From Pseudaminobacter sp040049255 (GTDB lineage Bacteria; Pseudomonadota; Alphaproteobacteria; Rhizobiales; Rhizobiaceae), in assembly GCF_040049255.1 (NCBI RefSeq), contig NZ_JBDZDR010000002.1, positions 620,001 through 684,000 of the forward strand: 64,000 bases of DNA, given 5' to 3'. Below the pieces are notes generated by a model. The model ran no database searches. It was not told the DNA's origin and saw nothing but the letters and a program-made list of their open reading frames with translations. The translations under genes and the position numbers were made by a program. Numbering within the stretch: the stretch's first letter is position 1; every line of letters starts with the position of its first letter. Below, piece after piece: positions 36,733-44,106 of the stretch.

Positions 36733-37326
36733 ATGCGTATCATTGGAATGTCAGTGCTTGCCCTTGCCTGCGGCTGGGCGAATTTCGCCCATGCCGGAAC
36801 CAAGGTAGTCGTCAAGACTGAAACTTATGCCGTCACCGGTAGAAACGGTGCGGAAATCATGAAGTCCATGAATCAGAACGGTCCACGGCAGGGCTTGCAG
36901 GCCCGGGCCATGGCCGCGACGCGTTACGACGTGAAGTGGAACATGGACTGGTCGAAGTCGGGCGGCAGCTGCCGGCTGAAGAGCGCCGACGCGACCCTTT
37001 ACATCACCTATCGTTTTCCGCGCCTCGCCGGGAAGGTGTCGCCTGATCTCCAGCAGCGCTGGAAGAAGTTCTTCGCGGGCGTTCGCGTCCATGAGGAGCA
37101 GCATGGCCGCATCGCCAAGGACATGGTCAACGCGGCACAGGCAGCAGTTGCAAGCGCTGCGAACGCCAACGATCCGGGTTGCGCAAGAACCCAGGCTCAG
37201 GTGCGTCAGCGCGTTCAGCAGGTTTATGCCAATTATGAAGGCCGCCAGCGGCAGTTCGACGCCCGCGAGCATCACTTCGGCGGCAACGTCGAGAAGCTGG
37301 TCTCCGGCCTGATGGCACAGAACTAA
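36733..37326 (+). CDS. DUF922 secreted putative zinc protease
   Basis: A 197-residue exported protein. A signal peptide (residues 1-22, ending in FAHA) precedes a DUF922 domain. This has the KTETYAVTGRNGAEIMKSMNQNGP start, an N-terminal beta half with a Cys (GGSCRLKSA), and the zinc-site helix VRVHEEQHGRIAKDM (HExxH). The domain is common in alphaproteobacteria, and members are annotated as putative Zn-dependent proteases without a known substrate. The ATG at 36733 gives a clean signal peptide. A strong hairpin follows the stop. Confidence 0.82.
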   Translation: MRIIGMSVLALACGWANFAHAGTKVVVKTETYAVTGRNGAEIMKSMNQNGPRQGLQARAMAATRYDVKWNMDWSKSGGSCRLKSADATLYITYRFPRLAGKVSPDLQQRWKKFFAGVRVHEEQHGRIAKDMVNAAQAAVASAANANDPGCARTQAQVRQRVQQVYANYEGRQRQFDAREHHFGGNVEKLVSGLMAQN

Positions 37327-37337
37327 TATACCGCCGA

Positions 37338-37369
37338 AGCCGGCAGGGCTACATCAAGCCCTGCCGGCT
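37338..37369 (+). terminator. Terminator hairpin after the DUF922 gene
   Basis: A perfect 13-bp stem (AGCCGGCAGGGCT and AGCCCTGCCGGCT) with a 6-base loop, 12 bases after the stop codon. The T tract is short (TTT then CCGC), so termination may be partial. It stands between this gene and the convergent phosphatase gene. Confidence 0.7.
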
Positions 37370-37459
37370 TTCCGCTGCTTCAGGTCTTGGGGGATTGAGG
37401 CGGCGACCGGAAAGCGGGGGCGATTTCCGGTATTTGCGACACCTCGCACGCAGTGCGAG

Positions 37460-38494
37460 CTACAGCAGGCGTGCTGCCTCGGCAGCAGCCGTTGCTGTCT
37501 CCGCACCTTCCCCGAGCGGAGGGGCGGTCTTGAGCGAAAATTCCACCAATACCGGCAGATGATCCGATCCGACCTCCTGCAAGGTCCGGATCGAGAGATT
37601 CGTCACGTCTCCCTTGTAGAGCACCTGGTCTATCGGCAAGCCGGCGAAACGCAGAAAATCCGGCAGCCGGTACCATTGCCAGGTCGGGCCGACGGACGGC
37701 ACCAGCGTCAGCTTACCCATTGCGCTTACCCGCTGCACGGTTCTGCTCCACGGGGTTGCGTTGAAGTCCCCGGCCAGCAAGGCCGTCTGGCCGAGCATGG
37801 ACAGCGGGCCCGACAGCGCCGGTATCTGCCGCGGCTGTTCGAACGGCCATGGCCAGCCGAGGTGAATGGCTGCAACATCGACCGCGCGCCCGCCGAAGTC
37901 GAGTGGGGCTATGGCGAGAGAGCCACGCTCATAGCACTCTGCCTCCGCCCCTTCGGCGAACGGTCTGGCCGACAGGATCGCAACGCCGAAAACGGAGTTG
38001 GGATAAGGGCAAAAGATCTGGTGCGGATAAGCGGACGACAAAAGCGCCAGCTTTTCCTTCCACATGTCCGACACTTCGTCGAATGTAACGACGTCCGGGC
38101 GGAGACGGCCTATTAGCGACAGGACCTTGTTCGGCTCTGGGTTGTCATAGCGCAGATTGATCTGGAGCAGCCTGTAGACGGGATGCTCGCCATCCTTCGC
38201 TGCAGGCCCGGCATGCACGAATCCAAGCCCCGCAAGACGCATCGAACTCGAGACCGTTGCCGTGGCGGCCAGGGCGAAGGCGAGCGTCATGACGCCCACT
38301 TTCCAGAAGCGCCCGGCAAGCAGAGGCAAGGCGGCGAGCGCCATCATCACGGCCAGATGGACGCGGAAGTGCGCGAATGAATCAAAGGCCGGATGCAGCG
38401 CGTTAAAGAAGCCCGCGACCAGCGGAACGGAGAGCGCGAGAGCGGCGGCAAGTGCTGCCAGGCCGATCCTGGTGCGAAAGAGCGTCGTGTCCAT
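37460..38494 (-). CDS. Endonuclease/exonuclease/phosphatase-family membrane protein
   Basis: A 344-residue protein of the EEP superfamily. It begins with three hydrophobic helices (about 10-28, 42-62 and 68-88), and the catalytic domain lies on the periplasmic or outer side. Motifs: LLQINLRYDNP (Asn metal site), PDVVTFDEVS (Glu), VAAIHLGWPWP (His), LLAGDFNATPWS (DxN), and GSDHLPVLVEF (catalytic His). Similar proteins are annotated as endonucleases but may act on phospholipids or other phosphodiesters. I start at ATG 38494; the frame is open to 38560. It follows the AMP nucleosidase gene on the same strand. Confidence 0.85.
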   Translation of the reverse strand: MDTTLFRTRIGLAALAAALALSVPLVAGFFNALHPAFDSFAHFRVHLAVMMALAALPLLAGRFWKVGVMTLAFALAATATVSSSMRLAGLGFVHAGPAAKDGEHPVYRLLQINLRYDNPEPNKVLSLIGRLRPDVVTFDEVSDMWKEKLALLSSAYPHQIFCPYPNSVFGVAILSARPFAEGAEAECYERGSLAIAPLDFGGRAVDVAAIHLGWPWPFEQPRQIPALSGPLSMLGQTALLAGDFNATPWSRTVQRVSAMGKLTLVPSVGPTWQWYRLPDFLRFAGLPIDQVLYKGDVTNLSIRTLQEVGSDHLPVLVEFSLKTAPPLGEGAETATAAAEAARLL

Positions 38495-38619
38495 GCCCGT
38501 CCTTATCGGCAAGAATACGCGTCGTTCAAGATGCCCGTTGGGCGTAACTCGGCGGCGCACGCGCCGCGTCGTTAGATTGCTGCCGCCAGCACGAATACGC
38601 GCGCCGGGCTGAGGCGGCG

Positions 38620-40122
38620 TTACTGGAACGCCGTCTCCGAAAAGCTGCGCAGCTTGCGCGAATGCAACCGTTCCATAGGCATTTCCGCAAGCTTTTCCAC
38701 GGCCCTGATGCCGATGTTCAGGTGCTGGGCAACCTGCCGCTTGTAAAATTCCGTCGCCATTCCCGGCAGCTTCAGTTCACCATGCAGCGGTTTGTCCGAA
38801 ACACAGAGCAGGGTTCCATAAGGCACCCGGAAGCGGAAGCCATTGGCTGCGATGGTGGCGGATTCCATGTCCAGTGCAATCGCCCGGGACTGCGAGAGAC
38901 GCTGCACCGGGCCGCGCTGGTCGCGCAGTTCCCAGTTCCGGTTGTCGATCGTGGCGACCGTGCCGGTTCGCATGATGCGCTTCAGTTCGTAGCCGGAAAG
39001 GCCGGTAACCTCGGCCACCGCCTCCTGCAGCGCGACCTGGATTTCGGCCAACGCAGGAATGGGAATCCACACCGGCAGGTCGTCGTCGAGCACATGGTCT
39101 TCCCGCACATAGGCATGCGCCAGCACGTAATCGCCCAAAGCCTGGGTGTTGCGCAGGCCCGCGCAGTGGCCGAGCATGAGCCAGGCATGGGGGCGCAGCA
39201 CGGCGACATGGTCGGTGATCGTCTTGGCGTTGGAGGGCCCCACGCCGATGTTGATCATGGTAATGCCACCGTGGCCGGGCTTCTTGAGATGGTAGGCGGG
39301 CATCTGCGGGATGCGCGCCAGCGTAGCGCCTTCAGCCGGCGCGGCCTGCCCGGCCATGGTAACGATGTTGCCCGGCTCGACGAAGCATTCGTAGCCTCCG
39401 CCGCCATTGGCCATCAGCCCGCGGGCATAGGCGCAGAATTCGTCGATGTAGAACTGGTAGTTCGTGAACAGCACGAAATTCTGGAAATGCTCGGGCACCG
39501 TCGCCGTGTAGTGCGCCAGCCGGTGCAGCGAATAGTCGATACGCTGGGCGGTGAATGGCGCCAGCGGGCGCGGTTCTCCCGGCAAGGTCTCCAATGTGCC
39601 GTTGGCGATGTGGTCGTCGGTGCCGTCGAGGTCCGGCACGTCAAACAGATCGCGGATCGGACGCTTCAGGCGCTCGGCAATCGAGCCGTCGACGTTCGCG
39701 TCCTGGAAGAACGCGAAATGCAGCGGGATCGGCGTCGAGCTCTCGGCAATGGTGACCTGCACACCGTGATTGCGCATGATCAGCCGAAGCTGCTCGATCA
39801 GGTAGCTTTCGAAGAGGTCGGGGCGCGTGATCGTCGTCGAATAGCGCCCGGGCAGGGGCATGTGGCCATAGGCCTGCCTGGAGTCGATCTGCGTGTAGGA
39901 AGAAGTCGTCACCCTGATTTCAGGGTAGAACGCGCGATAACGCTTGTTGGTGTCGCCAGTCTCTGCCAGCGAAGCGAAAGAACTGCGCAAGAACGTGGTG
40001 TTGCGCTTGTAGAGCATCTTCAGAGCGCTCACCGCTTCGGCAGCGTCCGAGAAAAACTGCTGTCCAAAAGGCTCTGGACAGGAAATCGTTTCAATGGGTT
40101 CCGGATAGATTCTCTTTTCCAT
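38620..40122 (-). CDS. amn: AMP nucleosidase
   Basis: A 500-residue AMP nucleosidase, which splits AMP into adenine and ribose 5-phosphate and so lowers AMP when energy charge falls. The N-terminal regulatory domain has PEIRVTTSSYTQIDSRQAYGHM and related segments. The C-terminal catalytic domain belongs to the purine nucleoside phosphorylase fold, with ITMINIGVGPSNAKTITDHVAVLRP, LMLGHCAGLR, DYVLAHAYVRED and the substrate-binding DMESATIAANGFRFRVPYG. The C-terminal end MERLHSRKLRSF is also typical. Length and motifs are normal. Confidence 0.95.
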   Translation of the reverse strand: MEKRIYPEPIETISCPEPFGQQFFSDAAEAVSALKMLYKRNTTFLRSSFASLAETGDTNKRYRAFYPEIRVTTSSYTQIDSRQAYGHMPLPGRYSTTITRPDLFESYLIEQLRLIMRNHGVQVTIAESSTPIPLHFAFFQDANVDGSIAERLKRPIRDLFDVPDLDGTDDHIANGTLETLPGEPRPLAPFTAQRIDYSLHRLAHYTATVPEHFQNFVLFTNYQFYIDEFCAYARGLMANGGGGYECFVEPGNIVTMAGQAAPAEGATLARIPQMPAYHLKKPGHGGITMINIGVGPSNAKTITDHVAVLRPHAWLMLGHCAGLRNTQALGDYVLAHAYVREDHVLDDDLPVWIPIPALAEIQVALQEAVAEVTGLSGYELKRIMRTGTVATIDNRNWELRDQRGPVQRLSQSRAIALDMESATIAANGFRFRVPYGTLLCVSDKPLHGELKLPGMATEFYKRQVAQHLNIGIRAVEKLAEMPMERLHSRKLRSFSETAFQ

Positions 40123-40187
40123 GACCCAATATAGAGTTTCGCCGTTGCTCTTGGGAGAGGGTACGCGCGAAACCCTGCAGTATTTTG

Positions 40188-40385
40188 TCAGCTGGAGCGC
40201 TGCAGGCTCATCAGCAGGAAAAGACCGGCACCGGTTTTCTTGGCCGCAGGTGCTTCGATGGTTGCGCCGGCGCCGGAGCGCGCGGCCGGAACGGCCAGCG
40301 CCGGGCCTGCAACCAGGCCGACGAGCAGGGCTGCGCGAGGAAGCAGCGTGAAGAATGTCGGGAAAAGTTCGAAGGCTTTTTTCAT
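40188..40385 (-). CDS. Small secreted hypothetical protein
   Basis: A 65-residue ORF with a convincing signal peptide (residues 1-31, positively charged start, hydrophobic LLVGLVAG core, ALA cleavage site) and a short mature part ending in GLFLLMSLQRSS. The ribosome site is weak. It follows the 54-residue membrane protein by 34 bases on the same strand. I do not recognise a family. Confidence 0.45.
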   Translation of the reverse strand: MKKAFELFPTFFTLLPRAALLVGLVAGPALAVPAARSGAGATIEAPAAKKTGAGLFLLMSLQRSS

Positions 40386-40419
40386 GAGCGGGCTTCTTTA
40401 CGCAGAGGAATGCGGCATC

Positions 40420-40584
40420 TCAATGGCGGCCAACGGCGCAAACGAGCCCGGTTTCGAAGAAGCAGGGGCGAACCGCGCCGTGCTCCCATGAATGAGGCGA
40501 GTGGCTTTGCGCTACGAGCATCGAAAAGAACATGCCGAACAGCGCCATCAGCAGACAGACGATCGTGAACCGACGAGCAAGCAT
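40420..40584 (-). CDS. Small single-helix membrane protein
   Basis: A 54-residue ORF with a near-perfect ribosome site (GAAGGAGG, 8 bases before the ATG at 40584). One transmembrane helix (about residues 6-25, FTIVCLLMALFGMFFSMLVA) is followed by a short tail with two Cys (RPCFFETGLVC) and several His. Longer frames open at 40614 and 40651, but only this start has a strong Shine-Dalgarno. Small proteins of this shape recur in rhizobia as I recall; no function is known. Confidence 0.6.
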   Translation of the reverse strand: MLARRFTIVCLLMALFGMFFSMLVAQSHSPHSWEHGAVRPCFFETGLVCAVGRH

Positions 40585-40760
40585 TGTCCGCGCCTCCTTC
40601 AATGCGGATGACAATGCCTGAGCGCGGCTGAATGGCCTCTGATAGGTCCATTCATCTTGGGTTCAATTTTATTAATCGCCGTTTACGAAACGGCTTCTTG
40701 TGTTTGCGCGGGGCCTGCTTATGTGCAGGAGACCCCGAGTGAGACATTGGAGGCCACTTC

Positions 40761-41471
40761 ATGACGACGCAGACCAAGCCGATCGAGCTCTACTACTGGC
40801 CGACGCCGAACGGCTGGAAAATCTCCATCATGCTCGAGGAACTGGGCGTTCCCTACACGGTGAAATATGTGAACATCGGCCGCGGCGAGCAGTTCGAGCC
40901 GTCCTTCCTGAAGATCTCGCCCAACAACCGCATGCCGGCCATCATCGATCCCGAGGGGCCGGGCGGCGCACCGATCTCGGTGTTCGAATCCGGAGCCATT
41001 CTTCAGTATCTCGGCCGCAAGTTCGGCAAGCTCTATCCCGCCGATGAACGCCAGCGCGTCGAGGTCGACCAGTGGCTTTTCTGGCAGATGGGCGGGCTGG
41101 GCCCCATGGCCGGCCAGGCAAACCATTTCCGCGTCTACGCGCCCGAAAAGGTTCCCTACGCGATCGAGCGCTACACAAACGAGGTCAACCGCCTCTACGG
41201 CGTCATGAACAAGCGCCTGGCCGATCGGGAATTCCTCGCCGGCGACTATTCGATTGCCGACATTGCCAGCATCGGCTGGGTGATGGGCTACGAGCGCCAG
41301 GGTCAGGACCTAAACGAGTTCCCGAACCTCAAGCGCTGGTTCGAGGCGATGAAGGCACGGCCTGCGGTGCGGCGCGGCATCGATGTCGGCAAGGAAGAAC
41401 GCGAGCGCCAGAACCTTGCGACCGACAAGGAAGCGCAAAAGATCCTGTTCGGCCAGCGCGCCCGCGCCTGA
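40761..41471 (+). CDS. Glutathione S-transferase, YfcG/YghU-like (Nu class)
   Basis: A 236-residue GST. The thioredoxin-fold N-terminal domain has ELYYWPTPNGWKISIMLEELG with the Thr/Asn active site typical of disulfide-bond reductases of the YfcG/YghU type, then NNRMPAI (cis-Pro) and FESGAILQYL. The all-helical C-terminal domain has QANHFRVYAPEKVPYAIERY and GDYSIADIA. Such enzymes reduce disulfides or peroxides with glutathione. It is a single-gene unit ending at a GC-rich hairpin. Confidence 0.92.
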   Translation: MTTQTKPIELYYWPTPNGWKISIMLEELGVPYTVKYVNIGRGEQFEPSFLKISPNNRMPAIIDPEGPGGAPISVFESGAILQYLGRKFGKLYPADERQRVEVDQWLFWQMGGLGPMAGQANHFRVYAPEKVPYAIERYTNEVNRLYGVMNKRLADREFLAGDYSIADIASIGWVMGYERQGQDLNEFPNLKRWFEAMKARPAVRRGIDVGKEERERQNLATDKEAQKILFGQRARA

Positions 41472-41487
41472 TGGACCTTTAAATGAC

Positions 41488-41518
41488 CCGGCCCGCGCAG
41501 CGGCTGCTCGCGGGCCGG
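41488..41518. terminator. Hairpin between the convergent GST and DUF2147 genes
   Basis: Arms CCGGCCCGCG and CGCGGGCCGG pair over 10 bp around an 11-base loop. It lies between two convergent stop codons and could serve both transcripts. There is no T tract on either side, so its terminator role is only likely. Confidence 0.5.
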
Positions 41519-41543
41519 CTCCTGATCGGTATCCGGGCTCTCG

Positions 41544-41888
41544 TCAGAGCTTGGTCCAGTTCTGGCTCTTGCAGATCAGGCCGCCAAACACGCAGCCGCT
41601 CATCTTCATCGAACCTCCGTTGAGCTTGGCCTTGCCCTTGTAGGTCTTGTCGTCGGCCGGGTCGGTGATGGAGCCGGCATAGCTGCCTTCGCCGCTGGCG
41701 CTCATCTTGCCGATCTGCTTTCCGGCGTGCTTGCCGGTCTTCAGCGTGATGCAGAAAGCACCTCCGCAGTTTCCTATCGCTGCGGTCTCGCCGCTCTGCG
41801 TCTTCCAGTTGCCCTCGATCGGGTCGGCATATGCGGCGCCTGCCATCAGCGTCAAAGCGGCAATAGCCATGCTCAGTTTGCGAAACAT
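41544..41888 (-). CDS. DUF2147 secreted protein
   Basis: A 114-residue exported protein. The signal peptide spans residues 1-21 (LSMAIAALTLMAGAAYA). The mature part is a DUF2147 beta-barrel-like domain with the starting DPIEGNWKT, the conserved IGNCGGAFCITL cysteine pair, the GKAKLNGGSMKMSGCVFGGLIC-SQNWTK end and a second Cys pair. The function is unknown; it is often annotated as an envelope protein. A palindrome at 41936-41953 lies about 50 bases upstream. Confidence 0.85.
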   Translation of the reverse strand: MFRKLSMAIAALTLMAGAAYADPIEGNWKTQSGETAAIGNCGGAFCITLKTGKHAGKQIGKMSASGEGSYAGSITDPADDKTYKGKAKLNGGSMKMSGCVFGGLICKSQNWTKL

Positions 41889-42325
41889 CCATGTCCTCCC
41901 TTAGGCGTGGCGGGCCGAGCTCGCCGGCATCGGCCGCTTACGCAAACGTAAGCTAATCCAACGCCTCGGAAAACGAAAGCGCTGCCGCAACGGCAGGAGA
42001 GAAGGGTTTTTGCAGGGGGCTCCGGACGTTTTTTCGGGAGGAATGTTGGAGTATCCAGCGCAAGTTCACCGCATTCGTGGTTAGGAAAGAGTTTCCGCTT
42101 GAGGCGTGAATTTTCATCTAATTTTCCGGAAACCCCAGCGGTTTCGCGGGTTTGCATCCTTAATGAATTCAGTCATTTACCAGTTGTTTGAACTTTGTTT
42201 GCGCCAAATTAAGCACGCGATTTAACGGCGAATTCAAGCCTCGGGTTCATCCTTCGAAGCATCGGAAGAGCAGCCCGCGACCACAAAAAGAGGCCGCTCT
42301 CCAGCAACGGACAGGGACCTTCAAA
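41889..42325. other. Gap of about 440 bases upstream of the DUF2147 gene and the Sel1-like gene
   Basis: This divergent intergenic stretch holds a 7-bp-arm palindrome at 41936-41953 and an AT-rich core around 42100-42240 that probably contains the promoter of the Sel1-like gene. I see no convincing ORF. A tiny 12-codon frame near 42042 follows a GGGAGGA but without the usual spacing. Confidence 0.4.
41936..41953. promoter_or_regulatory. Palindrome related to the etfQO-upstream site
   Basis: Arms GCTTACG and CGTAAGC around CAAA. It shares the ACG-N-AAA-CGT core with the palindrome at 34830-34845 and lies about 50 bases upstream of the DUF2147 gene. A common MerR-type regulator is possible but not shown. 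Confidence 0.35.
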
Positions 42326-42592
42326 ATGGCACGCTTTGAAATGATGGAGGCCGGCGTCGGCGCGATCGGAACCGCTGCACAGGCCGATGTTCTTCTTGAG
42401 CTTGGCATCATGTATGCCACCGGCCGCGACTGCGAGATCGATGTCGTCGCCGCCCACAAGTGGTTCAACATCGCTGCGATCAAGGGCTCGGCCCGTGCAG
42501 CCGAACTTCGCGCCGAGCTTTCGGGTTCGATGTCGAAGCCCGAGATTGCCCGGGCGCTGCGTGAAGCGCGCGAATGGATGACGATGCACTGA
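42326..42592 (+). CDS. Small Sel1-repeat-like protein
   Basis: An 88-residue cytoplasmic protein with one clear Sel1/TPR-like helical pair, ADVLLELGIMYATGRDCEIDVVAAHKWFNIAAIKGSARA, followed by a helical C-terminus ending in EAREWMTMH. Sel1 repeats mediate protein contacts; the partner is unknown. The frame extends to 42188, but the ATG at 42326 fits the repeat start. It stands alone between a long leader and a gap of about 300 bases. Confidence 0.78.
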   Translation: MARFEMMEAGVGAIGTAAQADVLLELGIMYATGRDCEIDVVAAHKWFNIAAIKGSARAAELRAELSGSMSKPEIARALREAREWMTMH

Positions 42593-42900
42593 GCCGGCGG
42601 CTCGGCAAGTGAACATGACATGGGCCAAAGCCGCGAAGACGGCAACGCCCCACCAGAGAACGCGGCAGCTTGGAGGCGGGCGAGCCGTGCACCGAATGAG
42701 CAACTGATCGCATCTGGCGGGGGACACGCGTTCGATGCGCGCAACCAGAAAGCCGCGCAGCAAGAATATGCCGCGCGGCTTTCTGCGTTTGATTGTCGGT
42801 GTGGGCGTGTTGCATCGCCACCGCCGCAAATGATATTTCCGCGTAGCCTGGGATAAACAAGGTGGCTTTCGGCGCCATGCCGATATCGGAGGACATTAAG
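42593..42900. other. Gap of about 310 bases before the ABC binding protein gene
   Basis: Apart from the hairpin at 42747-42784 I see no gene here. The last 20 bases carry GGAGGA, the ribosome site of the binding protein gene. The promoter of that gene probably lies in the AT-richer part near 42790-42860. Confidence 0.4.
42747..42784 (+). terminator. Terminator-like hairpin downstream of the Sel1-like gene
   Basis: A perfect 12-bp stem (AGAAAGCCGCGC and GCGCGGCTTTCT) with a 14-base loop, followed by GCGTTTG. It is about 155 bases after the stop of the Sel1-like gene and upstream of the next promoter. Confidence 0.6.
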
Positions 42901-44022
42901 GTGATAAAGAAATCATTGCTCGGAGCCGCCCTGGTCGGCTTCGTGTTGGCGGCGCAGGCTGCGCGCGCCGACGACATTACATTTGCTGTGGTGGGACCGA
43001 TGACCGGCCAGCTCGCCAACATCGGCGACCAATTCAAGCAGGGTGCTGAAGCCGCGGCAAAGGCCATCAACGAAAAGGGCGGCGTGATGGGCCGCCAGGT
43101 CAAGATCGCGATCGAAGACGACGTCTGCGATCCGAAGCAGGCGGTGTCGGTGGCCAACCGCATCGTCGCCAACGGCATCAAGTTCATCGACGGTCACGCA
43201 TGCTCGGGCTCGAGCATCCCGGCTTCGGCCGTCTATGCCGAGAGCGGCGTGCTGATGATGAGCCCGGCTTCGTCGAACCCGATCATGACGGACGATGCGG
43301 CCGCCAAGGGCTGGTCGACCATCATGCGTCTCTACACGCGCGACGACGCCCAGGGCGCCTTCATCGGCCCGTGGATCGCCAAGAAGTATGCCGGCAAGAA
43401 CGTCGTTATCCTGCACGACAAGAGCGCCTACGGTCAGGGCGTGGCCGACGCCGTTCGCAAGACGATGAACGAAGGCGGCCTGACCGAAATCCTCTACGAG
43501 GGCCTGAACGCCGGCGAGAAGGACTATTCCGCGCTCGTCACCAAGCTGAAGGGCATGAAGGCCGACGTCGTCTACTACGGCGGCTACCACCCCGAAGCCG
43601 GTCTCATTCTGCGCCAGTCGTCGGAGCAGGACTTCAAGTTCCAGCTGATCATGCCGGACTCCATCGCCTCGCCGGAATTCTGGCAGATCGCCGGCCCGGC
43701 TGGCGAAGGCACGATGTTCGTGTTCCCGTCTGACCCGCAGGCCAAGCCCGAAGCCAAGGAAGCGGCGGAGAAGATCAAGGCTGGCGGCTTCGTGCCGGAG
43801 GGCTTCACGCTGTTCTCCTATGCCGTGATCCAGGCCTTCGCGCAGGGCATCGAGCGCGCCGGCACCGACGATCCGATGAAGGTCGCCGAGGCGCTGAAGA
43901 ACGGCGAGGCGATCGATACCGTCGTCGGCCCGGTCGTGTTCGACGAGAAGGGCGACCTCAAGAACGCCGCCTACGACATCAACCAGTGGCACGACGGCAA
44001 GTACGCTCCGATCGAGCAGTAA
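42901..44022 (+). CDS. Branched-chain amino acid ABC transporter substrate-binding protein
   Basis: A 373-residue LivJ/BraC-type periplasmic binding protein. The signal peptide covers about 1-23 (LLGAALVGFVLAAQAARA). The mature part has ITFAVVGPMTGQLANIGDQFKQGAE, a disulfide-type Cys pair (DDVCDPKQA and HACSGSSIP) and the ligand-site region around SSIPASAVYAE. It would bind Leu/Ile/Val or similar amino acids; permease and ATPase genes are not adjacent. The GTG start at 42901 follows GGAGGA; upstream frame to 42862 lacks a better site. A good terminator follows. Confidence 0.92.
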   Translation: MIKKSLLGAALVGFVLAAQAARADDITFAVVGPMTGQLANIGDQFKQGAEAAAKAINEKGGVMGRQVKIAIEDDVCDPKQAVSVANRIVANGIKFIDGHACSGSSIPASAVYAESGVLMMSPASSNPIMTDDAAAKGWSTIMRLYTRDDAQGAFIGPWIAKKYAGKNVVILHDKSAYGQGVADAVRKTMNEGGLTEILYEGLNAGEKDYSALVTKLKGMKADVVYYGGYHPEAGLILRQSSEQDFKFQLIMPDSIASPEFWQIAGPAGEGTMFVFPSDPQAKPEAKEAAEKIKAGGFVPEGFTLFSYAVIQAFAQGIERAGTDDPMKVAEALKNGEAIDTVVGPVVFDEKGDLKNAAYDINQWHDGKYAPIEQ

Positions 44023-44052
44023 TGCCGGGCGCCATGTTGGCGATTTGACGAG

Positions 44053-44075
44053 ATGGCCGGGCTAGTCCCGGCCAT
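44053..44075 (+). terminator. Rho-independent terminator after the ABC binding protein gene
   Basis: Arms ATGGCCGGG and CCCGGCCAT (9 bp) with loop CTAGT, then TTTCGTTTC. It sits about 30 bases after the stop and before the convergent carboxylase gene. Confidence 0.85.
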
Positions 44076-44106
44076 TTTCGTTTCGACAGTTCGGACTTGT
44101 TGTGCC

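Noticed and set aside
42042..42080. A 12-codon leader peptide after a GGGAGGA
   Set aside because: The spacing between the purine stretch and the ATG is too short for normal initiation, and there is no attenuator-like codon run or hairpin pair.
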